This document shows, in pieces, positions 16,294-26,454 of a stretch of DNA of 64,000 nt. The notes under the pieces are model-generated. The model worked only from the letters and a program-made list of their open reading frames with translations, did not search any database and was not told the origin of the DNA. Position numbers and translations under genes: made by a program. The number at the start of each line of letters is the position of its first letter. The stretch's first letter is position 1. This DNA comes from Bacteroidales bacterium (lineage in GTDB: Bacteria; Bacteroidota; Bacteroidia; Bacteroidales; UBA932): assembly GCA_017558775.1 (NCBI GenBank), contig JAFYTP010000002.1, forward strand, positions 62,001 to 126,000, read 5' to 3'.

Positions 16294-19194
16294 TTATTTC
16301 AGAGAATCGAACATTATTTGCACCGGATGCAGCGCTTTTACGCCCGTCCCGTCAAGGATCTGCTGGCGGCAGGAAGTGCCGGGCGCCGCGACAAGGGTCT
16401 TTCCCGGGCTTTCCGTGGCCTTTCGCACCGTCGGGAAGAGAACCATCTCCCCGATGGCCATCGAGGTCTTGTAGTGCTCCTTTTCGTAGCCGAACGATCC
16501 CGCCATGCCGCAGCAGCCGCTGGGGATGACATGGACGAGGGCGCCGGGGATGAGCCGCAGCATTTCCGCCGATGCCCCCACGCCGATGAGCGACTTCTGA
16601 TGGCAATGGCCATGGAGCCAGATGTCGGCGTCGATGTCCCGGAAAGCGTTTTTGTCGATATGCCCGTTCTGCGCTTCCCGCGTCAGGAATTCGTCGAAGA
16701 GCAGGCAGTTCGCGGCCAATTTCTTGGCATCACTTCGCATCTCTGACGGTACCAGATCCGGATACTCGTCCCGGAAGGAAAGGATGCAGGAAGGTTCGAT
16801 GCCGATGAGCGGAGCATCATCAGTGATGATGTCCTTCAGCATCGTTACATTCTTGATAGCGAATTTCTTAGCGAGCCGTAAGCAGCCCTTGGAGATGGCT
16901 GCGCGGCCGCTTTCGCCATGCTTCGGGATTTCCACCTTATAGCCCAGCTTGTTGAGCAGGCGCACAAAAGTGAGGCCCAGTTCCGCTTCCTGATGGTTGG
17001 TGAATTCGTCGGCGAAAAGGAACACTTTCCGGCCGGTGCCCGGCTGAGGTTCCATCGCCACGAGTTTCCGCATGCTGTAGCGGCTCAGCGTGGGAATCTG
17101 GCGGTCGGCGGAGAAGCGGACAATGCGCTTGATCAGCGCTGCGGAGGGCTTCCAGGAGGCGAAGAAATTGTACAGCGGGCGGACGCAGGCGCCCAGCGCT
17201 TCCATCGACGCCATCCGGGCGACGAGCCAGCTCCGCAGCGGCGTGCCGTGCCGGTCGTATTTCTGCTGCAAGACCTCGCTCCGGATACGCGTCATATCCA
17301 CATTGGAAGGGCATTCGGAGAGGCAGCCCTTGCAGGCGAGGCAGGAGTCAAGGACAGCGGCCATTTCGGGGCTGTCGAAGTTGCCCGTACCCCGGGTGAG
17401 CACTTCACGCAGGATGTTGGCGCGGGCGCGGGTGGAGAAGGTCTCGTCATGGGAGACCTTGTACGCGGGACACATCGTTCCGCCGATGAGGTTGGATTTC
17501 AGGCATGCGCCGGCGCCGTTGCACTGCTCGATGGAGCACATCAGCGCGTGCGCCTGGGAGCGGACGCCGCTGGCACCATCGACCTTGCACTCGTCGAAGG
17601 CCGCGCGCCAGTTGTAGAAGGTCTTCATCGACTCGATCGGGTAGGTCTGCCCCACCTCGAACCTAAGGTCCTCGTCCATCGGCGGCGTGTCCACGATCTT
17701 GTTCATATTGAACAGCCCGTCAGGGTCCCAGGTGCGCTTGACCTCCTGCATAAGTCGGTAAACCTCAGGCCCATACATCAGTGGAATGAACTCGCCGCGC
17801 AGGCGTCCGTCGCCGTGCTCGCCGCTGAGGCTGCCCTTGTGCTTGCGCACCAGCTTGGCCGTTTCCGTGGCGATATCGCGGAACAGTTTCCGCCCTTCCG
17901 CGGTCTTGATGTTCAGGATCGGGCGCAGATGCAGCTCGCCCGTGCTGATATGGCCATAAAAAACGCAGGATGTATGGAGACGGTCCAGCATCTCGCGGAA
18001 GTCCTGCATATAAGCCGGCAGCCGTTCAGGGGCCACGGCCGTATCTTCGATGACACCGATGGGTTTGGCATCCCCCTTCATCCCGCTCAACACGCCCAGG
18101 CCGGCCTTGCGGAGGTCCCAAACCTTGGTCACTTCAGCGCCATAGACCCGGGTGCAGGTAGAAACCAAGCCGGAGGTTTTTACATCTTCCTCGAAGGCTG
18201 CAGCGAGTGTGTCGATTTCCTCACGGGTGTCACCCCAGAATTCGGCAATCAGGACCGCGGCGGGAAGGCCTTCGATGAAGGTCGTATTGCGCTTGAGTTC
18301 GATGTTCTGGAAGCTGAGCTCCAGGATCTTTCCGTCCATCAACTCCACGGCTGCCGGACGATGTTTCAGAGCGATAAGATTAGCGTGAAAACTGCCTTCC
18401 AGCGTGTTGCAATGGGCACAGACCACCATTTTCTCCTTCGGCGGGAGCGGGTCCAGGGAGACGGTCATCTCGGTGATGAAGGCGAGGGTGCCCTCACTGC
18501 CGGCGAGGAGTTTACAGAGGTCCTGGGATTCGACCGCCTCGTCGATAGCATAGCCGCAGCTACGGCGCTTGAGGGCGCGGTCGGGAAAATTGTCCTGAAG
18601 AAGCTGGCGGATGGCTGGACAATCTCTCCACTCCTCAAGTTGTGTCAAAATGGCGTTCAGAAGCGGGCGTTCCTGGCGATATCCGGGCTCTTGCAGACGG
18701 GAGGTATCGAACTCCGTCCCATCAGACAATACGCCCTTACAGGCGATTACATGATCGCGCGTACTTCCGTAAACCAGCGAATGCGTCCCGCAGGAATTGT
18801 TCCCGAACATGCCACCCAGGCAGCAGCGGTTGCTGGTCGATGTTTCCGGGCTGAACAGCAGGCCGTACGGCTTCAGGGCCAGGTTCAGTTCGTCCCGGAC
18901 GACACCGGGCTGAATCCGCGCCCAGCGCTCTTCGGCATTGATTTCCAGGATCTTGTTCCAGCCCTTGATGTCCACGACAATCCCCTTCCCCACAACCTGC
19001 CCGGCGAGCGAGGTACCCGCTGCCCGGGGAATCAGATGGGTTTTCTGATCCCGGGCCTGCCGGAGCAGCTGCCGGACGTCGTCGGCGCTTTCCGGAAACG
19101 CGACGCCTACCGGCATCTCCCGGTAGGCGGACGCATCGGTCGCATAGGCGAGGCGATGAAGGCGGTCAGTGTGGATGGTGTTCGCCACGCTCAA
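16294..19194 (-). CDS. FAD-binding and Fe-S-binding 2-hydroxyacid dehydrogenase (YdiJ/D-lactate dehydrogenase-like)
   Basis: 966 residues. The order is an FAD-binding PCMH domain (about 35-250), an FAD-linked oxidase C domain (about 270-520), a ferredoxin-like region with cysteines in SIEQCNGAGACLKS and CLACKGCLSECPSNVD, and a C-terminal CCG-type region with HGHCHQKSL and SGCCGMAGSFG. This matches E. coli YdiJ, a D-2-hydroxyglutarate dehydrogenase, and the large D-lactate dehydrogenases. It would oxidise a D-2-hydroxy acid and pass electrons onward. The start appears to be TTG at 19194, overlapping the purU stop (TTGA), or GTG at 19188; no ATG suits. Substrate is not certain. Confidence 0.9.
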   Translation of the reverse strand: MSVANTIHTDRLHRLAYATDASAYREMPVGVAFPESADDVRQLLRQARDQKTHLIPRAAGTSLAGQVVGKGIVVDIKGWNKILEINAEERWARIQPGVVRDELNLALKPYGLLFSPETSTSNRCCLGGMFGNNSCGTHSLVYGSTRDHVIACKGVLSDGTEFDTSRLQEPGYRQERPLLNAILTQLEEWRDCPAIRQLLQDNFPDRALKRRSCGYAIDEAVESQDLCKLLAGSEGTLAFITEMTVSLDPLPPKEKMVVCAHCNTLEGSFHANLIALKHRPAAVELMDGKILELSFQNIELKRNTTFIEGLPAAVLIAEFWGDTREEIDTLAAAFEEDVKTSGLVSTCTRVYGAEVTKVWDLRKAGLGVLSGMKGDAKPIGVIEDTAVAPERLPAYMQDFREMLDRLHTSCVFYGHISTGELHLRPILNIKTAEGRKLFRDIATETAKLVRKHKGSLSGEHGDGRLRGEFIPLMYGPEVYRLMQEVKRTWDPDGLFNMNKIVDTPPMDEDLRFEVGQTYPIESMKTFYNWRAAFDECKVDGASGVRSQAHALMCSIEQCNGAGACLKSNLIGGTMCPAYKVSHDETFSTRARANILREVLTRGTGNFDSPEMAAVLDSCLACKGCLSECPSNVDMTRIRSEVLQQKYDRHGTPLRSWLVARMASMEALGACVRPLYNFFASWKPSAALIKRIVRFSADRQIPTLSRYSMRKLVAMEPQPGTGRKVFLFADEFTNHQEAELGLTFVRLLNKLGYKVEIPKHGESGRAAISKGCLRLAKKFAIKNVTMLKDIITDDAPLIGIEPSCILSFRDEYPDLVPSEMRSDAKKLAANCLLFDEFLTREAQNGHIDKNAFRDIDADIWLHGHCHQKSLIGVGASAEMLRLIPGALVHVIPSGCCGMAGSFGYEKEHYKTSMAIGEMVLFPTVRKATESPGKTLVAAPGTSCRQQILDGTGVKALHPVQIMFDSLK

Positions 19195-20054
19195 GAGAAG
19201 ATAATAGTCTTATTCTTGTATGTAAGTATCTTACGTTCAATATGTTTTGACACAGCGCGGGAAAGGACGATCTTTTCGAGATCCCTACCTTTCAGGACCA
19301 GGCTCTCGGGCGTATCCTTATGGGTGATGCGGGTGACGTCCTGTTCGATGATAGGGCCGGCGTCCAGTTCGGCCGTCACATAATGGCTCGTGGCACCGAT
19401 GATCTTGACACCGCGCTCGTAAGCCTGATGATAGGGCTTTGCGCCGATAAATGCCGGCAGGAAGGAGTGATGGATGTTGATGATGTGGTGCGGATAAGCG
19501 GCGATCATCTCATCGCTGAGAATTTGCATGTAGCGCGCCAGCACGATGAAGGTAACGCCCTCTTTCCGAAGGAGTTCCATCTCCGCGGCTTCCACTTCGG
19601 CCTTGTTGCTATGGTCCTTGTTGATGCTGAACACATAGTACGGGATGCCGAACTGTTCGGCCACATAGCGCATATCCTCGTGGTTGGACACGATGCAAGG
19701 GATGTCCACATCCCATTCGCCGGATTTCCAGCGGGCCAGAAGGTCGTACAGGCAGTGGCTCAGCTTGCTGACGAAGATAGCCATCCGGGGACGCTTATCG
19801 CTGAAATAGAGGCTGAAAGAGATCTGATAGCGCTGGGAATAAAGCGTTGAGATATAATCAGATATCTTCTCCCGGGGGATCAGGAAGCCATCCAGCTCCC
19901 ATTCGATGCGCATGAAGAACATGCCGTCCACCTGGTCCACATACTGGTCCAGATAGACGATATTGCCCCGGTTGTCGGAAATGAAGCGGGTCACTTCCGA
20001 GATGATGCCCTTCTGGTCGGGACAATGCAGCAACAATATGGCGGTCTGTTTCAT
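19191..20054 (-). CDS. purU: Formyltetrahydrofolate deformylase
   Basis: 287 residues, normal for PurU. An N-terminal ACT domain (TAILLLHCPDQKGIISEVTRF) is followed by a formyltransferase-like hydrolase domain. INIHHSFLP and AELDAGPII carry the asparagine/histidine and aspartate catalytic positions of the family. It hydrolyses 10-formyl-THF to formate and THF, balancing one-carbon pools and supplying formate for PurT. It starts 6 bases after the thrA stop and overlaps the next gene by 4 bases, so it is part of the same operon. Confidence 0.95.
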   Translation of the reverse strand: MKQTAILLLHCPDQKGIISEVTRFISDNRGNIVYLDQYVDQVDGMFFMRIEWELDGFLIPREKISDYISTLYSQRYQISFSLYFSDKRPRMAIFVSKLSHCLYDLLARWKSGEWDVDIPCIVSNHEDMRYVAEQFGIPYYVFSINKDHSNKAEVEAAEMELLRKEGVTFIVLARYMQILSDEMIAAYPHHIINIHHSFLPAFIGAKPYHQAYERGVKIIGATSHYVTAELDAGPIIEQDVTRITHKDTPESLVLKGRDLEKIVLSRAVSKHIERKILTYKNKTIIFS

Positions 20055-20060
20055 CGTCGA

Positions 20061-22496
20061 TCAGTTCGTCACGTTCGCGATGCTAATGATGTCGGCGAAC
20101 ACGCCGGCCGCGGTCACGGAAGCACCGGCTCCGTAGCCCTGGATCAGCATCGGGTGGTTGTGATAGCGTTCGGTCGTCAGCAGGACGATGTTGTTAGAAC
20201 CGTCCAGGGAGTAGAACGAGTGATGCTCGTCGAACGTCCGGAGCGACACAGTGTAACTGCCGTCGTCCATCTTGGCGACGAAACGCCAATGCTTGTGCTC
20301 CTTCTCCAGCTGCTGGCGCTGACGCTCGAATTCGGCGTCTAGCGAAGGCAGCTTCTTCCAGAACTCATCCAGCGTGCAGTCGAAGAATTCCTGCGGGATA
20401 AACGGCTCTGCGACAACGTCTTCCTGATTCACCTCGTAACCCGCCTCGCGGGAGAGAATGACCAGTTTCCGGACCACGTCCTTGCCGGACAGGTCGATGC
20501 GCGGATCCGGCTCGGAGAAGCCCTGCTCCTTCGCCATCCGGACGGTTTCGCTGAACGGGATGTCCTTGGAGATGGTGTTGAAGATGAAGTTCAGCGTGCC
20601 GCTCAGGACCGCCTCGATCTTCTGCACATGGTCGCCGCTGTTGCGGAGGCTGTTGATGGTGTTGATGATGGGCAGTCCAGCGCCCACATTGGTCTCGAAC
20701 AGGAATTTGACGCCCCGACGGCGCGCCGTCTTCTTGAGTTTCCGGTAGTTCTGATACTCGGAGGACGCCGCGATCTTGTTGGCCGCCACCACGGAGATAC
20801 CGTGGTTGAAGAAGTCCTCATACAGGGTGGAGACTTCCGCGCTGGCGGTACAATCGACAAAGACGGAGTTAAAGATGTTCATTCCGAGCACCTCTTCCCG
20901 CAGACGGGCCAGGGTAATCGGCATGCCATCGGCCAGGGCCTCTTTCCAATGGGCCAGGTCGATGCCGCCGCGGTCGAAAACGGCCTTGGAGCTGCGGGCA
21001 ATGCCCACCACATTGATTTTCAGGCTTCTTCTGCGCTTGAGCTTGTCCTGCTGCAGGGCGATCTGCTCGATCAGCTGGCTGCCGACGGTGCCCACGCCGC
21101 AGATGAACAGGTTCAGTTCCTGATACTCCGACAGGAAGAAGCCTTCGTGGATGACATTCAGGGACTTGCGCAGGGACTGATGTTCGACGACGAAGGAAAT
21201 GTTCGTCTCGGACGCGCCTTGGGCGCAGGCGATGATGCTGATGCCGTTCCGGCCCAGGATGCTGAACAGCTTACCGGCGATACCGCAGTGATGCTTCATG
21301 TTCTCACCCACGATGGCGATCGCAGCCAGTTCGTCCTCCCGCTTCACGGGATAGACGGCGCCGCTGGCAATCTCGGACGCAAAGGTCTTGGACAGCACCT
21401 TGCAGGCCTTCTCTGCGTCAGACGCGCTGACACCGAGGGAGATACCAGTCTCGGACGCCGACTGGCTAACCAGGAACACGTTGATGCTCTCGCTGGCCAG
21501 CGCCGTGAAGATCCGCTGGTCCACACCGATGATACCCACCAGGGATGTCGCGGAAAGGGTGATGAGCGAGATATTGTCGATGGAGGAGATACCCTTGATC
21601 ACCCGTCCGTCCTGCCGGTCGGGACCGCCCTCGTGAATCAGGGTTCCCGGAGCGTCAGGGTTGAAGGTGTTCTTGACCCGGATCGGAATCTTCTTCAGGC
21701 ACACCGGATACAGCGTCGGCGGATACACCACCTTGGCGCCGAAGTTACAGAGTTCGGTGGCTTCCTCGTAAGACAGTTCGTCGATGACGTAGGATGTCTT
21801 GATGATGCGGGGATCGGCTGACATGAAGCCGTCGACATCGGTCCAAATCTCCAGTACGGACGCGTCCAGGGCCGATGCCAGGATGCTGGCGGTATAATCG
21901 GAACCGCCCCGGCCCAGGGTGACGATATCCCCTGCCGCATCCCGCGCGATGAATCCGGGGACGATGGCGACGGGGCTGTTTTTCCCGTAATCGGCAAACC
22001 TTTCGGCGACGAGCTTGTTAGTGCGTTCAAAATCCACGCGGCCCTCATCCATCCGGATGAAGTCCAGCGAATCGTAGAGCTCGGCGTGCCCGACGGCCGC
22101 CGTCACGATCAGCGAGGAGAGCCTTTCTCCATAGCTGAGGATCTGGTCCCGGGACTTCTCCGGCAGCACCTTCAGGAGGAAAACACCCCGGCAGATGCTG
22201 TCCAGCTCGTTCAACAAGGAATCCACGGCCAGGCGGAGCAACTTCCCGCCCTTGCCGGAATCCACCAACTCATCGCATGCGTCCACATGACGCTTCCTGA
22301 GCGCCTGGAGCTTCTCCAGATACGACGCATCGGCCGATTCCGCAAGCGCGGCAATCCGGATGAGTTCATCCGTGACGCCACCCAGCGCCGATACGACAAC
22401 GACGACCACATCGTCCTGGGACTGGACGATGGACTTGACCTTTCGAATGCTTTCAGACGTGGCGACGGAACTGCCGCCGAATTTCAATACCTTCAT
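20061..22496 (-). CDS. thrA: Bifunctional aspartate kinase/homoserine dehydrogenase
   Basis: 811 residues. The aspartokinase half begins KFGGSSVA and carries TLGRGGSDYTA. ACT domains follow in the middle (SLVGIIGVDQRIF and GENMKHHCGIAGKLF). The homoserine dehydrogenase half starts with the Rossmann motif GVGTVGSQL near residue 465. It catalyses the first and third steps from aspartate to threonine, methionine and lysine. It starts 21 bases after the gltA stop; that leader contains GTTAGTAGG, also found before gltA and the nucleotide-sugar dehydrogenase at 26422. Confidence 0.97.
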   Translation of the reverse strand: MKVLKFGGSSVATSESIRKVKSIVQSQDDVVVVVVSALGGVTDELIRIAALAESADASYLEKLQALRKRHVDACDELVDSGKGGKLLRLAVDSLLNELDSICRGVFLLKVLPEKSRDQILSYGERLSSLIVTAAVGHAELYDSLDFIRMDEGRVDFERTNKLVAERFADYGKNSPVAIVPGFIARDAAGDIVTLGRGGSDYTASILASALDASVLEIWTDVDGFMSADPRIIKTSYVIDELSYEEATELCNFGAKVVYPPTLYPVCLKKIPIRVKNTFNPDAPGTLIHEGGPDRQDGRVIKGISSIDNISLITLSATSLVGIIGVDQRIFTALASESINVFLVSQSASETGISLGVSASDAEKACKVLSKTFASEIASGAVYPVKREDELAAIAIVGENMKHHCGIAGKLFSILGRNGISIIACAQGASETNISFVVEHQSLRKSLNVIHEGFFLSEYQELNLFICGVGTVGSQLIEQIALQQDKLKRRRSLKINVVGIARSSKAVFDRGGIDLAHWKEALADGMPITLARLREEVLGMNIFNSVFVDCTASAEVSTLYEDFFNHGISVVAANKIAASSEYQNYRKLKKTARRRGVKFLFETNVGAGLPIINTINSLRNSGDHVQKIEAVLSGTLNFIFNTISKDIPFSETVRMAKEQGFSEPDPRIDLSGKDVVRKLVILSREAGYEVNQEDVVAEPFIPQEFFDCTLDEFWKKLPSLDAEFERQRQQLEKEHKHWRFVAKMDDGSYTVSLRTFDEHHSFYSLDGSNNIVLLTTERYHNHPMLIQGYGAGASVTAAGVFADIISIANVTN

Positions 22497-22517
22497 GCAA
22501 GAATACCTACTAACTCG

Positions 22518-23864
22518 TTATCTCTTATCAATTTCCTTATAGTCCCGGACCTTGGCGACATTGATGTAGGCCGGACGGATGATCCGGCGGTCGTCGAAGT
22601 TCAGCTCTTCCAGCCGGTGGGCGCACCAGCCGACGATACGGGACATCGCGAAGATCGGCGTGTACAGTTCGCGCGGGATGCCGATCATCTCATAGATGAA
22701 GCCGGAATAGAAGTCCAGGTTCGCGCAGATGGGACGGTTGCTGGGGTGCACCTTGGCGATGCACTGCAGGCCCCGTTCCTCGATCCGCTTCAGGAACTCG
22801 AACTGCCGCTCGTATCCCTTCTCCGCCGCGAGTTCGCCGGCCATCCGCTTGAGCGTGGCGGCGCGGGGGTCGCTCAGGGTATAGACCGCGTGACCGAGGC
22901 CATAGATAAGGCCGGAACGGTCGTACGCCTCCTTACGGAGCATCCGCATCAGGTACTGGTCGATTTCCGCCTCATCCTCCCAGTTCTGGATGGCGTTGCG
23001 CAGGTGGCAGAACATATCGGCCACCATCATGTTGGCGCCACCGTGGAGCCGGCCCTTCAGGGAACCGATGCCGGCGGCGATGGACGAATAGATGTCCGTC
23101 TGCGTGGAGCTGGTCACCCGGACGGTGAAGGTGGAGTTGTTACCACCGCCGTGCTCGGCCTGGGTGATCATCAGTAGGTCCAGCATCCGCGCTTCCATCT
23201 CGGTATAGTCGCCTCGGAGCAGATATAGGAAATTCTCGGCCAGGGACAGGCCCTCCTTGGGATGGCGGATATGCAATCCCTTCCCCTGCATCGAGTGCCG
23301 GTAGCAGTTATAAGCATACGCGATGATGGTCGGGAACTTGGCGATCAAATCTACAGCCTGGCGCATCTGGTTGTCCCGGGATCCGTCGTCCGGGTTCTGG
23401 TCGAAGGTGTACATCTCCAGCACGCAGCGGGAGAGGATGTTCATGATGTTGGAGCCTTCCAGGTCGATGATATGGACCAGCGAACGGTGGTCCAGCGCCA
23501 TCCGCGAGTTCAGGAGCTCGGAGAAGGACTCCAACTCCTCCCTGTCAGGCAGTTCGCCGGACAGGAGCAGGTAGGCGGCCTCTTCGTAGCCGAAGCGCCT
23601 CCCCTCCTCCAGGATCGGTTTCGTGAGATCCTTCAGTTCATAACCGCGATAGTACAGGCGGCCGTCGATGGGTTTCAGGCTGCCGTCCTTCTGGCGTTCG
23701 TAACCGACCACGTTACCGATATTGGTCAGACCCACCAACACACCGGAGCCATCCTCGTTGCGGAGGCCGCGCTTCACGCCATAGCGCTGGAACAAAGCGC
23801 TGTCGATACGGCTCGTAAACTTGACCTTGTCGGCCAGTTTGTAGATTAGATACTCTTTGTTCAT
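22518..23864 (-). CDS. gltA: Citrate synthase
   Basis: 448 residues. The conserved citrate synthase segments are present: EHGGGNNSTFT, GRLHGGANM, YGLGHAVYTLSDPR with the catalytic histidine, and ANLDFYSGF with the catalytic aspartate. It condenses acetyl-CoA and oxaloacetate to citrate. It follows icd by 42 bases and precedes thrA by 21, so the oxidative TCA branch to 2-oxoglutarate is expressed next to aspartate-family biosynthesis. Confidence 0.95.
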   Translation of the reverse strand: MNKEYLIYKLADKVKFTSRIDSALFQRYGVKRGLRNEDGSGVLVGLTNIGNVVGYERQKDGSLKPIDGRLYYRGYELKDLTKPILEEGRRFGYEEAAYLLLSGELPDREELESFSELLNSRMALDHRSLVHIIDLEGSNIMNILSRCVLEMYTFDQNPDDGSRDNQMRQAVDLIAKFPTIIAYAYNCYRHSMQGKGLHIRHPKEGLSLAENFLYLLRGDYTEMEARMLDLLMITQAEHGGGNNSTFTVRVTSSTQTDIYSSIAAGIGSLKGRLHGGANMMVADMFCHLRNAIQNWEDEAEIDQYLMRMLRKEAYDRSGLIYGLGHAVYTLSDPRAATLKRMAGELAAEKGYERQFEFLKRIEERGLQCIAKVHPSNRPICANLDFYSGFIYEMIGIPRELYTPIFAMSRIVGWCAHRLEELNFDDRRIIRPAYINVAKVRDYKEIDKR

Positions 23865-23906
23865 CGTTTTATATACTACTAACTTAAACCTTCTTCCGGT
23901 CGGGGA

Positions 23907-25115
23907 CTACCGGATCTTGAAACGGGTCCCGCTGTTCATCATGGAGATGACGGACTGGCCGAACTCCTTGGTGCCCACGCAGTTGCTGTGCTTGTAAGAA
24001 TCCGCGATATCGGCGGTGGTAATACCCTGCCTGAGGGTGCGCTCGATGGCGGTGATGATGAGGTCGGCCGCTTCCTTCCAGCCCAGGTATTCGAGCATCA
24101 TCGACGCCGCCATGATCAGGGAGCAAGGGTTGGCGACGTTACGGCCCGTGATATCGGAAGCGACACCGTGGGTGGCCTCGAAGATAGCGTGGCCGGTCTC
24201 ATAGTTGATGTTGCCGCCCGGGGACATGCCCACGCCGCCCACCTGCGCGGCGAACACGTCAGAAATGTAGTCGCCGTTCAGGTTGGAGGTGACGATGACG
24301 CCGTACTCCTCCGGGTGCAGGATGGCGCTCTGCAGGAAAGCGTCGCAGGTGATGGCCGTGAGCAGCAGGCGGCCGGACGACAGATAGGTGCCGTACTCGC
24401 GTTCCGCCACGTCATACGCCCAGTTGACGAAAGCGCCTTCCGTGTACTTCATGATATTGCCGTTGTGCACCAGGGTGACGCTCCGCCGGTTGTGGCTGAG
24501 CGCGTATTCGATGGCGCAGCGGATGATCCGTTCCGTGCCCTCGCGGGAGACGGGCTTCACGCCGTAGGCGGTGCTGTCGGGGAAACGCACCTTGTCCTCC
24601 TGCAGTTCCTTTTGCAGGAACTCGCCGAAACGGATACCCTTTTCCGAACCGAAGGGCCACTCAATGCCTGCATACACGTCCTCCGTGCTCTCGCGGAACA
24701 CGCAGAGATTGATGCGGTCCGGATACTTCACCGGCGAGGTGACGCCGAAGAAGTAGCGGAACGGCCGCTGGCAGGCATACAGGTCCAGGGCCTGGCGGAG
24801 CATGATGCTCAGGGAACGCACGCCGCGTCCGGAGGGGGTCATCAACGGACCCTTGAGGCCCACGAGATACTTCTGGAAGGCCGCCACCGTCTCGTCCGGC
24901 AGATAGGAACCGTACTGCTTGAAAGCCTCCTGTCCGGCCATCACTTCCAACCAGTCAATGCTGCGGTTCCCATTATAGGCCTGTTTTACGGCGGCATCCA
25001 CTACTGCCCGACAGACGGGCATAATCTCCTTTCCGATTCCGTCACCGGTGATGAACGGAATAGTGATGTCGTTCGGGACTTTCAGTCCAGCAGGGGTCAT
25101 TTTAATGCTTGCCAT
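23907..25115 (-). CDS. icd: Isocitrate dehydrogenase (NADP type)
   Basis: 402 residues. The substrate-binding arginines lie in GVRSLSIMLRQALDLYACQRP, ESTEDVYAGIEWP follows, and the dinucleotide region is ATHGVASDITGRNVANP. The length and motifs fit the E. coli Icd type. It decarboxylates isocitrate to 2-oxoglutarate, directly after citrate synthase in the pathway. It lies 38 bases downstream of a nucleotide-sugar dehydrogenase; no clear -7 box was found in that gap, so read-through from the sugar genes is possible. Confidence 0.93.
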   Translation of the reverse strand: MASIKMTPAGLKVPNDITIPFITGDGIGKEIMPVCRAVVDAAVKQAYNGNRSIDWLEVMAGQEAFKQYGSYLPDETVAAFQKYLVGLKGPLMTPSGRGVRSLSIMLRQALDLYACQRPFRYFFGVTSPVKYPDRINLCVFRESTEDVYAGIEWPFGSEKGIRFGEFLQKELQEDKVRFPDSTAYGVKPVSREGTERIIRCAIEYALSHNRRSVTLVHNGNIMKYTEGAFVNWAYDVAEREYGTYLSSGRLLLTAITCDAFLQSAILHPEEYGVIVTSNLNGDYISDVFAAQVGGVGMSPGGNINYETGHAIFEATHGVASDITGRNVANPCSLIMAASMMLEYLGWKEAADLIITAIERTLRQGITTADIADSYKHSNCVGTKEFGQSVISMMNSGTRFKIR

Positions 25116-25153
25116 AGTATATAACTGATTGATTTTGTTTAGGATATATTTCC

Positions 25154-26422
25154 TTACAGGCGGGCGTCCACCATCTCGCGGTCCAGGACGCCCTTGACGT
25201 CGTAGACCACGCCGCCTTCGCGGACGAGGGAGCGGACGTCAAGGCCCAGGAACTCCTTGTGGGCGACGGCAAGGATGACGGCGTCGAACTTCTCTGTGGG
25301 GAGGTCGGAGACGATGTCGATGCCATACTCCCGCTTCACCCGGTCCGCAGCGGCCCAGGGGTCATAGACGGTGATGTTGGAGGTATATTCCTTCAAGGTG
25401 TGGTAAATGTCCACGACCTTGGTGTTGCGGATATCAGGGCAATTTTCCTTGAAGGTGATGCCCAGGATGAGGATCTTCGCGTCCTTGACCAGCACGCCCT
25501 TCTTGTTCATGCTCTTGATGGTCTGGTTCGCGACATAAGCGCCCATACCGTCGTTCAAGCGGCGGGAAGCCCGCATGATGCGGGGCAGGACGCCGTAAAT
25601 CTGCGCCTTCTCAATGAGGTAATACGGGTCCACGCTGATGCAGTGACCACCCACGAGGCCGGGGCTGAGCTTGATGAAGTTCCACTTCGAGGCTGCAGCC
25701 TCGATGACATCGTGCGTGTCGATGCCCATCGCGTTGAAGATCTTCGCGAGCTCGTTCATGAACGCGATGTTCACGTCGCGCTGGCTGTTCTCGATGATCT
25801 TGGAGGCCTCCGCGACGCGGATGCTCGGCGCTTTGTGCGTTCCGTTGATCAGGACGGAGTTATAGACACTGTCCACATAATCAGCGATTTCCGGCGTACT
25901 ACCGGAGGTCACTTTCTGAATCTTCTCGACCGTGTGCAGTTTGTCGCCGGGGTTGATGCGCTCCGGGGAATAACCTGCGAAGAAGTCCTGGTTGAACTTC
26001 AGGCCGGAAACCCGCTCCACGATGGGAAGGCACTCCTCCTCCGTGACACCGGGATAGACGGTGGATTCATAGACGACCACGTCGCCCTTGGAAATGACTT
26101 TACCCACGGTCTCGGACGCGCCCTGGAGCGGAGCGAGGTCGGGACGATTGTTTTCGTCCACGGGGGTAGGGACCGCCACCACGTAGAAATTGCAGTCCTT
26201 GATTTTCTCGAGGTCCGTCGTGCAGACGAAACCGTGCTTGTCGATGGCTTCCTGCAGCAGGTCATCGGAAACTTCCAGCGTGGCGTCGTGGCCGCCCATC
26301 AGGGCGTCCACCCGGCGCTGGTTCATATCGAAACCCACGGTCGGAAACTTGGTGGAAAACAGACGCGCCAAAGGAAGGCCCACATAGCCTAATCCGATGA
26401 CACCGATTTTGGTATCCTTCAT
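25154..26422 (-). CDS. Nucleotide-sugar dehydrogenase, UDP-HexNAc 6-dehydrogenase type
   Basis: 422 residues from ATG 26422 (MKDTKIGVIG); ATGs 6 and 27 bases upstream are alternatives. The NAD-binding motif GVIGLGYVGLPLA opens the protein and the catalytic cysteine lies in GGHCISVDPYYL. The sequence resembles TviB/WecC/WbpA, which oxidise UDP-GlcNAc or UDP-ManNAc (or GalNAc) twice to the uronic acid. The exact hexosamine is not clear. It starts about 30 bases after the UDP-glucose dehydrogenase gene and shares GTTAGTAGG in its leader with gltA and thrA. It should supply an acidic residue for the surface polymer. Confidence 0.88.
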   Translation of the reverse strand: MKDTKIGVIGLGYVGLPLARLFSTKFPTVGFDMNQRRVDALMGGHDATLEVSDDLLQEAIDKHGFVCTTDLEKIKDCNFYVVAVPTPVDENNRPDLAPLQGASETVGKVISKGDVVVYESTVYPGVTEEECLPIVERVSGLKFNQDFFAGYSPERINPGDKLHTVEKIQKVTSGSTPEIADYVDSVYNSVLINGTHKAPSIRVAEASKIIENSQRDVNIAFMNELAKIFNAMGIDTHDVIEAAASKWNFIKLSPGLVGGHCISVDPYYLIEKAQIYGVLPRIMRASRRLNDGMGAYVANQTIKSMNKKGVLVKDAKILILGITFKENCPDIRNTKVVDIYHTLKEYTSNITVYDPWAAADRVKREYGIDIVSDLPTEKFDAVILAVAHKEFLGLDVRSLVREGGVVYDVKGVLDREMVDARL

Positions 26423-26454
26423 AAACATACACCTACTAACGGCATCCAAACGGG

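Noticed and set aside
16918..19383. Open frame of 821 codons on the plus strand opposite the FAD/Fe-S dehydrogenase
   Set aside because: It is a mirror of GC-rich codon use. The translation has no recognisable motif and is rich in His/Gln/Arg, while the minus strand has clear domains.
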